Positions 7,293 through 11,702 of a stretch of DNA of 11,702 nucleotides are shown here, in pieces; position 1 is the first letter of the stretch; each line of letters opens with the position of its first letter. The stretch spans positions 1 to 11,702 of the forward strand of contig DATNPH010000221.1 of the NCBI GenBank assembly GCA_036703315.1, in the 5' to 3' direction. This stretch comes from DATNPH01 sp036703315 (GTDB lineage: Bacteria > Cyanobacteriota > Cyanobacteriia > Cyanobacteriales > Coleofasciculaceae). Below the pieces are notes generated by a model. That model had not been told where the DNA came from. It saw only the letters and a program-made list of their open reading frames with translations, and searched no databases. The position numbers and the translations under genes were made by a program.

Positions 7293-7316
7293 AACCCCGG
7301 ACACCATGCCGGGGTT
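7293..7316 (-). terminator. GC-rich hairpin in the rplJ leader, possible attenuator
   Basis: AACCCCGG (7293-7300) and CCGGGGTT (7309-7316) form a perfect 8-bp stem with an eight-base loop. On the minus strand it is followed by TCGATTT, a poor U tract. It lies 65 bases downstream of the L10-binding motif in the transcript, where an L10-dependent attenuator would be expected. Confidence 0.5.
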
Positions 7317-7380
7317 GCACTTCGTATTTTGAACGCTAGGCTACTCACATTGATGCTCATAGCACAGCAAATACTCTTTT

Positions 7381-7429
7381 GCATTGACCTCGGCAGGATA
7401 TTAAGCGATTCGCTCCTGCTGTCTTTGGC
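7381..7429 (-). promoter_or_regulatory. Ribosomal protein L10 leader (L10-binding RNA)
   Basis: Read on the minus strand, the segment contains AGACAGCAGGAGCG, a short AGCG/CGCT stem, and CTTAATATCCTGCCGAGGT. The paired GCAGG and CCTGC arms plus the TTAATATCC...GCCGAGG stretch match, from memory, the conserved L10-binding motif that precedes rplJ in E. coli, Bacillus and other bacteria. It lies 231 bases before rplJ. Expected role: excess L10 (with L7/L12) binds here and lowers expression of rplJ-rplL. Confidence 0.85.
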
Positions 7430-7459
7430 ACAAGCCTATTTAGTTTGTTATTTGGGATA

Positions 7460-7479
7460 TTAGATTAGTCTAAATCTAA
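7460..7479 (-). repeat. 7-bp hairpin just after rplA
   Basis: TTAGATT (7460-7466) and AATCTAA (7473-7479) face each other across a six-base loop, ten bases beyond the rplA stop. There is no T run, so it is not a standard terminator. It may protect or process the transcript between rplA and the L10 leader. Confidence 0.35.
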
Positions 7480-7488
7480 CACCTCCAA

Positions 7489-8205
7489 TTAGGCTGCTTC
7501 ACCAACTTTCATGTCGCGCAGACCGTTGACTTCGACTTGAATCGATGGTCCCATTGTTGCAGATACATACATAGTACGCCAATAGCGACCCTTAGCTCCC
7601 GAAGGACGGTTGCGGTCAATAGTTTCCTGCAAGGCTTTAAGGTTCACTATCAGGTCTTCGACAGGGAAAGACGCCTTGCCGAACAAAATATGAACAATGC
7701 CGGTGCGATCAGCACGAAACTCTAGTTTACCAGCTTTAAATTCTTGGATCGCTTGCGCTATGTCGAAGGTTACGGTTCCGCCTTTGGGAGAGGGCATTAG
7801 ACCCCGTGGTCCTAAAAGACGCCCCAACTTTGCCACCTGCGGCATCATGTCTGGCGTCGCAATCAGGAGGTCAAACTCCATCATCCCGTTTTGGATTTCG
7901 TTAATCAATTCCTCAGAACCGACCACGTCAGCACCTGAATTACTGGCTTCCGTGACTTTTTCGCCCCTAGCAATCACAGCGACTCGCACGGCCTGACCCG
8001 TTCCCTTTGGCAGTACCACTGTAGTCCGTAGCTGCTGGTCACTGTATTTTGGGTCAATTCCCAAGCGTATATGTGCTTCTGCTGATTCAGGGAATTTTGC
8101 CGTAGCTGTCTCTTTTAAGAGGTCGAGTGCCTCTAGGGGGGCGTAAGGTCGGTCTTCGACCTTTTTTTGCAGTTCCTGTAATCGTCGCGATATTTTTTTT
8201 ACCAT
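7489..8205 (-). CDS. rplA: 50S ribosomal protein L1
   Basis: L1 forms the mobile L1 stalk near the E site and helps release deacylated tRNA. The 238-residue length is normal. The discontinuous domain I is formed by the two ends and domain II by the middle. The family signature around LGRLLGPRGLMPSPKGGTV (about 126-144) is intact, followed by the conserved FRADRTGIVHILFGK segment. CAGGAGA lies five bases before the ATG at 8205. It follows rplK after 98 bases. In E. coli L1 represses the rplK-rplA message; I did not recognise an L1-binding site here. Confidence 0.98.
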   Translation of the reverse strand: MVKKISRRLQELQKKVEDRPYAPLEALDLLKETATAKFPESAEAHIRLGIDPKYSDQQLRTTVVLPKGTGQAVRVAVIARGEKVTEASNSGADVVGSEELINEIQNGMMEFDLLIATPDMMPQVAKLGRLLGPRGLMPSPKGGTVTFDIAQAIQEFKAGKLEFRADRTGIVHILFGKASFPVEDLIVNLKALQETIDRNRPSGAKGRYWRTMYVSATMGPSIQVEVNGLRDMKVGEAA

Positions 8206-8303
8206 TTGTATCTCCTGGGGTAATAAACGAAGTGGAGCTTCTCCCCCAATTCATGTTTACAAGGGTTTTGGACTAAATACTCAGATGAAGTGGCTTTACG
8301 CGT

Positions 8304-8729
8304 CTAATCCGCGATCGTCACACCCATGTTACGAGCAGTCCCTTCTACAATCTTCATGGCTGCCTCAACATCATTAGCGTTTAGGTCAGGCATTTTAGTT
8401 TGGGCAATTTCCCGCAGCTGAGCGCGAGTAATTTTTCCAACTTTTTGTTTGTTGGGTTGACTCGATCCTCTTGGAATTCCCGCTGCCTTCTGAATCAAGA
8501 CTGATGCAGGTGGGGTTTTAAGAATAAACGTAAAGCTACGATCTTCAAAAACCGATATTTCTACCGGCACCACCATTCCGGCTTGGTCTGCTGTCTTGGC
8601 ATTGTACTCTTTACAAAACGCCATGATATTAACTCCATGCTGACCCAAGGCTGGGCCCACAGGAGGAGCTGGGTTGGCTTTCCCTGCTGGGAGAGCCAAC
8701 TTAATTATTGCAACGACTTTTTTTGCCAT
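8304..8729 (-). CDS. rplK: 50S ribosomal protein L11
   Basis: L11 binds the GTPase-associated centre of 23S rRNA next to the L10/L12 stalk and is needed for the RelA-type stringent response. The 141 residues are the standard length. The N-terminal domain has KLALPAGKANPAPPVGPALG (11-30) with the conserved prolines, and the C-terminal rRNA-binding domain carries the family-typical KTPPAS and GSSQPNKQKVGKIT segments. The start is only two bases after the nusG stop, so translation is probably coupled to nusG. No clear separate ribosome binding site was noted. Confidence 0.98.
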   Translation of the reverse strand: MAKKVVAIIKLALPAGKANPAPPVGPALGQHGVNIMAFCKEYNAKTADQAGMVVPVEISVFEDRSFTFILKTPPASVLIQKAAGIPRGSSQPNKQKVGKITRAQLREIAQTKMPDLNANDVEAAMKIVEGTARNMGVTIAD

Positions 8730-8731
8730 TT

Positions 8732-9349
8732 CTAGCTAGTTTTTTGAACCTGATTGAATTCCAATTCCACTGGCGTGTCCCGCCCAAAAATTGAGAGTAA
8801 CGCCTTCAGCTTGCTCCTTTCGGGGCTAACTTCAATAACTTCGCCTTCAAAATCTTTGAACGGACCAGACAAAACCAGGATTTTATCCCCAACTGCCATA
8901 TCAACTTTGACAACTGGCTCTTGCTCCTGTGCCTGTTTGAAGATCCGCTCGACTTCTCCAAGACTCAATGGCACGGGTTTAACATGTCCCCGTCCTCGTC
9001 CATAGCGACGTTTTTGTTCTGCCCCGACAAAATTAATCACATTTGGTGTGTTTTTGACAACCTGCCAGGTGTCATCATCCATCACCATTTGCACTAATAC
9101 ATAGCCAGGGAAGACTTTCTCTTCTGAGTGTTGCCGAGAACCATCCTTACGGATTTTCACAGTCGGCGTTTGCGGGATTTGTACTCTTAATATCCGGTCA
9201 GCTACATCCAAGGTCTGAATGCGCTGTTCCAGGTTGGTCTTGACCCGCTTTTCACACCCAGACGCAACCTGAACCGCATACCAATGTGCGGCACTCGTGT
9301 TGTCTAACTGTTCATTTGAATCGGATGATTCGTCTGTAGCAAAGCTCAT
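8732..9349 (-). CDS. nusG: Transcription termination/antitermination factor NusG
   Basis: NusG binds RNA polymerase through its N-terminal domain to aid elongation and uses its KOW domain to contact partners such as S10 or Rho (Rho is commonly absent in cyanobacteria). From the ATG at 9349 the protein has 205 residues. The NGN domain starts at HWYAVQVASGCEKRV (about 22-36) and includes FPGYVLVQM; a KOW domain near the C-terminus has VGDKILVLSGPFKDFEGEV. A segment with KIRKDGSRQH lies in the NGN domain, as I recall for cyanobacterial NusG. I chose 9349 because it overlaps the secE stop as TGATG, is preceded by AGGTG, and gives the MSFA start of relatives. An upstream in-frame ATG at 9373 would add eight residues inside secE. 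Confidence 0.95.
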   Translation of the reverse strand: MSFATDESSDSNEQLDNTSAAHWYAVQVASGCEKRVKTNLEQRIQTLDVADRILRVQIPQTPTVKIRKDGSRQHSEEKVFPGYVLVQMVMDDDTWQVVKNTPNVINFVGAEQKRRYGRGRGHVKPVPLSLGEVERIFKQAQEQEPVVKVDMAVGDKILVLSGPFKDFEGEVIEVSPERSKLKALLSIFGRDTPVELEFNQVQKTS

Positions 9350-9576
9350 CAGAACACCTGTTGTGATATCCACAAGAAGAGTGCGTCCACCAAATAAATC
9401 ATGGTGGCACTAAGGATTACCATCAGTAGCACCGCTGCTGACTCGCTAATTAATTGCTGCCGACTAGGCCACACTACTTTACTAAGTTCTTCCTTAGTTT
9501 CCTGGAAAAACTTTGTAAGGTTGAACCCAGAGGCAGTGTCTTGAATCTCTGCTTCAGCTTTAGTTTTCTTTGTCAC
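9349..9576 (-). CDS. secE: Preprotein translocase subunit SecE
   Basis: SecE clamps SecY in the SecYEG channel of the plasma (and in cyanobacteria also thylakoid) membrane. The 75-residue protein is the short, single-span form: a charged N-terminus, an amphipathic helix with the conserved FFQETKEELSKVVWPSRQQL (23-42), and one membrane segment (about 45-69, AAVLLMVILSATMIYLVDAL). Translation begins at GTG (9574-9576): GGGGAG lies about 12 bases upstream and an in-frame TAA blocks any earlier start. Its stop overlaps the nusG ATG by one base. A 176-base gap with tRNA-Trp beyond it separates it from rplS. Confidence 0.96.
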   Translation of the reverse strand: MTKKTKAEAEIQDTASGFNLTKFFQETKEELSKVVWPSRQQLISESAAVLLMVILSATMIYLVDALFLWISQQVF

Positions 9577-9743
9577 AACTTTTTATCTCCCCGTCAATCA
9601 AGCTGTGAGAGGTCTACCGATGGTATATTTGGCAACTACTCACATCACAAGTCTACCCGAAATTTCTTATATTTCATGCAGTCCAGCTAAGGACAGCAGA
9701 GCTTTCGGGCCCATGCGTGTATTTCGCCTTTCTTTATCTTATT

Positions 9744-9825
9744 AACTAAGAGCGCGCCCTGGAGGACTTGAACCCCCGACATCAGGTTTTGGAGACCTGC
9801 GTTCTACCAACTGAACTAAGAGCGC
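9744..9825 (-). repeat. 12-base direct repeat flanking tRNA-Trp
   Basis: On the minus strand GCGCTCTTAGTT is the first 12 bases of the tRNA (9814-9825) and is repeated exactly at its 3' end (9744-9755), overlapping the last three tRNA bases. It could be a remnant of a second tRNA copy, an old recombination footprint or chance. Confidence 0.6.
9753..9825 (-). tRNA. trnW: tRNA-Trp (anticodon CCA)
   Basis: The minus strand folds into a complete 73-base cloverleaf. The acceptor stem is GCGCTCT with AGGGCGC (one U-G pair); the D arm is GTTC/GAAC with AGTTGGTA; the anticodon arm CAGGT-CTCCAAA-ACCTG shows CCA; the T arm GGGGG/CCTCC encloses TTCAAGT; the discriminator base is G, as in bacterial tRNA-Trp. 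CCA is not encoded at the 3' end. It lies between rplS and secE in the same direction, so it is probably cut out of a longer transcript by RNase P and a 3' nuclease. Confidence 0.97.
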
Positions 9826-9921
9826 ACGGGTGGTCTGGGGCGGGAGACCCGAACCCCTCACTTAATTAAGTTTAGCGCAATCAGTGCCTCAACACCAAGC
9901 CGACACTGTTTTTGCTTTAAA

Positions 9922-10284
9922 TTAAAGCTCACGATCAAAGCGTTGTTTGACGCGAGTTGCTTTACCGACGCGATCGCGCAGATAAAACAGCTTAGCCCGA
10001 CGCACCTTACCACGACGAACAATTTTAATATTATCAATTCGGGGAGAATGCACTAGGAATACCCGTTCAACGCCGACACCCTGGAAGATGCGCCGTACTG
10101 TAATTGTTTCGCTGATACTACTGTTACGCTTGGCGATCACGACACCTTCGTAAGGCTGTACCCGTTCCTTTCCACCTTCGCGAATGCGCACGCCAACCCG
10201 AACCGTGTCACCCACATAAATAATGGGCAAGTCTGATTTTAGCTGTTCCGCTTCTATGGAGCGAATAATTTCTTGAGCCTTCAT
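9922..10284 (-). CDS. rplS: 50S ribosomal protein L19
   Basis: L19 sits at the 30S-50S interface and contributes to bridges between the subunits. From the ATG at 10284 it has 120 residues, the normal length. It carries the SH3-like core with YVGDTVRVGVRIREGGKER and QPYEGVVIAKR and the basic C-terminal signature VRRGKVRRAKLFYLRDRVGK. An in-frame GTG at 10302 would add six residues (MFFLKK) encoded by an odd T8 run; I prefer the MKAQEI start of relatives. The ribosome binding site is weak (only AAAGAAA). It lies between a porin terminator and the tRNA-Trp gene, so it probably begins the ribosomal operon. Confidence 0.95.
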   Translation of the reverse strand: MKAQEIIRSIEAEQLKSDLPIIYVGDTVRVGVRIREGGKERVQPYEGVVIAKRNSSISETITVRRIFQGVGVERVFLVHSPRIDNIKIVRRGKVRRAKLFYLRDRVGKATRVKQRFDREL

Positions 10285-10315
10285 TTTCTTTAAAAAAAAC
10301 ACAGCCTACTATCGT

Positions 10316-10378
10316 AGCTCGACACCCGACTCGGAGTCTAGAGCTGTTCTATCTTTTCCACTGACAATAGAAAGTGGA
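10316..10378 (-). repeat. Paired hairpins in the rplS leader
   Basis: TCCACT (10357-10362) and AGTGGA (10373-10378) form a 6-bp stem. AGCTC (10316-10320) and GAGCT (10341-10345) enclose an inner GACT-CGG-AGTC hairpin. Both lie in the short leader between the porin terminator and rplS. Self-regulated L19 leaders are known in other bacterial groups; I do not recognise a known motif here. Confidence 0.4.
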
Positions 10379-10387
10379 GCCGACAAC

Positions 10388-10417
10388 ATTGTAAAAGAAA
10401 ATGCCTTCAGTTATGAA
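10388..10417 (-). promoter_or_regulatory. Possible promoter of the rplS operon
   Basis: A good -10 hexamer TACAAT lies at 10388-10393 on the minus strand, about 104 bases before rplS. The best -35 is TTCATA (10412-10417, four of six) at 18-bp spacing, within the porin terminator stem. The position suits a promoter for rplS, but the -35 is weak. Confidence 0.3.
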
Positions 10418-10426
10418 GGCATTTCT
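10391..10426 (-). terminator. Rho-independent terminator of the porin gene
   Basis: AAATGCCTTCA (10399-10409) and TGAAGGCATTT (10414-10424) form a perfect 11-bp stem with a four-base loop, followed on the minus strand by TTCTTTTAC. It lies about 30 bases after the porin stop. Confidence 0.85.
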
Positions 10427-10453
10427 CATCACTTACTTTCAACCAACCAATAA

Positions 10454-11702
10454 CTAGAAGGTGAAAGTGGTTCGGAGCGTACCGATAACAATGCTGTCGT
10501 TGCGGTCATCATGACCAGGCGCGGTCAGCCAGATTACACCAGGAGTAATCAGAATATTGTTGGTCAGTTTGAACTTGTAGAAGCCTTCAACGTGTAACCC
10601 CGTGTCGCGGTCTTGTCTGCGCCCGAGAATATTGCCTACAGCTAAGTCACTACCTGTCAGCTTGGGTTCCATGCCTACCACAAAACCGAGTGTGCTGCCT
10701 TTAGTACCAATATCATTGATGGCAAGTGTCGCAGCATAATTCCAAGTATCAGCTTGACCAGTTCCAAGCACGATTGACCGAGTGTAGCCAGCCCAGCCAC
10801 TTAAAACCAATTGGGGGGTAAAGGCGAAAGAAGCTTCAAGTCCGTAGGAGTTGCCGACAATAGGACGATTTGCTCTGACCGCAGAAGCAATACTACCCGT
10901 ACCACTATCAATATTACGCCGACCGTAGCTCTGAATGTAGGTTGCAGCTATGGAAAAGTTCTTGCTTGGCTGAAAAGTTAGCTGACCAAGGGCACTGAAG
11001 TCTCCGTTGAAAAGACCACTATCTTCACCGGGATCGTTCGCCAAACCCGTCCTAGGGCCTGTTTGCTGATTGTTAGACGTTGCAGCCATGTAACCCAAGT
11101 CTATGCGAATGGGGCTTTTGGCACCCAATGTAAGACCGACTCCTGCACCCTGACCGCCCATGCGATAAATGGGGTTGTAGCGCCCAAACCGGGATATAGA
11201 ACCAGTACCGCTGGCATCAAAGTTGGGGTTGAGAAGTGGCACAAGGTCATCATAATTACCTCCTTGGGCAAACAGGTGAATTGTTGCCGTGTCACCGAAG
11301 GGAACGCGATACCACAGTTTATCGAGTTCAACACTGTTACCATTATCTCTTTGGAAGCCGAATCGACCCTCTCTGGTGATGTTGGTTCCTGGAGCACTAG
11401 GACCCGTGAGAGGACCGAATTCAGTAACGTTAGCGGCTTGAAGTCGAGTACGCAAGCGGTCTTTACCTGTGAAGCTGGTATCGAAGCTGAGTCGCACTCG
11501 GTCTTGAAGGACCGTTTCAGTATTCTGGTACTCAGGAGTGCCTAGTTGAGATCCAGCACGATCGCCCCAGAGATTGCTCAGAGCAAAGATGACTTCCCCG
11601 TTTAGTTTGGTGGTTGTTGAAAACTGATGGTCTTCCAAGAATCCCACTCGACCTTCCAGCTTATCCACCCGTGCGCCTATGGCAGTTAGTTCGGTTCTGA
11701 AT
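10454..11702 (-). CDS. Cyanobacterial SLH/OprB-type outer-membrane porin (iron-uptake porin family), 5' part cut by window edge
   Basis: The frame is open to the right edge of the window, so about 415 C-terminal residues are seen. The first visible residues (FRTELTAIGARVDKLEGRVG) are the heptad-rich linker that in this family follows a signal peptide and an SLH domain binding the cell wall; both would lie outside the window. The rest is a beta-barrel rich in alternating and aromatic residues, with family-typical TKLNGEVIFALS, NPIYRMGGQGAGVGLTLG and a C-terminal strand ending TTFTF, the aromatic end recognised by the BAM machinery. It should be a trimeric outer-membrane channel for small solutes; whether iron or other ions pass cannot be told from sequence. 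A terminator separates it from rplS. The GTG at 11668 is not its start, because coding sequence continues upstream. Confidence 0.9.
   Translation of the reverse strand, partial: FRTELTAIGARVDKLEGRVGFLEDHQFSTTTKLNGEVIFALSNLWGDRAGSQLGTPEYQNTETVLQDRVRLSFDTSFTGKDRLRTRLQAANVTEFGPLTGPSAPGTNITREGRFGFQRDNGNSVELDKLWYRVPFGDTATIHLFAQGGNYDDLVPLLNPNFDASGTGSISRFGRYNPIYRMGGQGAGVGLTLGAKSPIRIDLGYMAATSNNQQTGPRTGLANDPGEDSGLFNGDFSALGQLTFQPSKNFSIAATYIQSYGRRNIDSGTGSIASAVRANRPIVGNSYGLEASFAFTPQLVLSGWAGYTRSIVLGTGQADTWNYAATLAINDIGTKGSTLGFVVGMEPKLTGSDLAVGNILGRRQDRDTGLHVEGFYKFKLTNNILITPGVIWLTAPGHDDRNDSIVIGTLRTTFTF

Larger units (their letters stand above)
7150..7488. other. rplA-rplJ intergenic leader region
   Basis: This 339-bp untranslated region is long for an operon otherwise packed tightly. 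In transcript order it contains a 7-bp hairpin just after the rplA stop (7460-7479), the L10-binding motif (7381-7429), an 8-bp GC-rich hairpin (7293-7316), two copies of a 12-base repeat (7275-7286 and 7242-7253) and the strong rplJ ribosome binding site (7157-7167). An open frame at 7166-7384 crosses these structures and is not called as a gene. Confidence 0.7.

Noticed and set aside
7166..7384. 72-codon open frame on the minus strand in the rplJ leader
   Set aside because: It runs through the GC-rich hairpin, both repeats and touches the L10 motif, and resembles no protein I know; no ribosome binding site was identified.
9350..9373. Upstream start of nusG at 9373
   Set aside because: It would lie inside secE; the TGATG coupling and the MSFA start favour 9349.
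9832..9849. GGTCT/AGACC hairpin between rplS and tRNA-Trp as a terminator
   Set aside because: Only five base pairs and no T run on the minus strand.
10285..10302. GTG start of rplS at 10302
   Set aside because: It adds six residues encoded by a T8 run and absent from the typical L19 start.
11063..11545. 160-codon open frame on the plus strand
   Set aside because: It is antisense to the porin gene, which has clear family motifs.

Overview
The window looks like a cyanobacterial chromosome. All twelve genes (eleven protein genes and one tRNA) lie on the minus strand. The strongest pointers are the block rplS-trnW-secE-nusG-rplK-rplA-rplJ-rplL, which I know from cyanobacterial genomes and which lacks rpoBC after rplL; a typical cyanobacterial porin; and six copies of the HIP1 octamer GCGATCGC (487, 1505, 2374, 3897, 4657, 9970), where about 0.2 would be expected by chance. 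The genus cannot be read from the sequence.

Right to left, in the direction of transcription: the window opens inside an outer-membrane porin gene (10454-11702) that ends at a hairpin terminator. Next comes rplS behind a structured leader, then a tRNA-Trp gene, then secE-nusG-rplK-rplA-rplJ-rplL. secE/nusG overlap by one base, and nusG/rplK are two bases apart. A 339-bp gap before rplJ carries a clear L10-binding leader (7381-7429) and an attenuator-like hairpin (7293-7316). A heptamer-repeat hairpin and a classical terminator (5877-5908) follow rplL. gyrB comes next with its own leader and a good terminator (3531-3586).

The last block (1-3318) appears to be a carbohydrate operon: a family 2 glycoside hydrolase, a galT-like gene and a member of the peptidase M24 fold family cut by the window edge. 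Its genes overlap (98 and 4 bases). This block holds the most unusual content. The GalT frame is intact but lacks the middle of the enzyme, including the catalytic His-Pro-His motif. The M24-like protein has non-ligand residues where the first metal-binding aspartates are expected.

The ribosomal block makes parts of the large subunit (L19, L11, L1, L10, L7/L12), the translocon subunit SecE and the elongation factor NusG. GyrB is the ATPase half of DNA gyrase. I see no CRISPR array, insertion sequence, prophage or defence system. The candidates for something new are the altered GH2-GalT-M24 unit and several untested RNA structures between the housekeeping genes.
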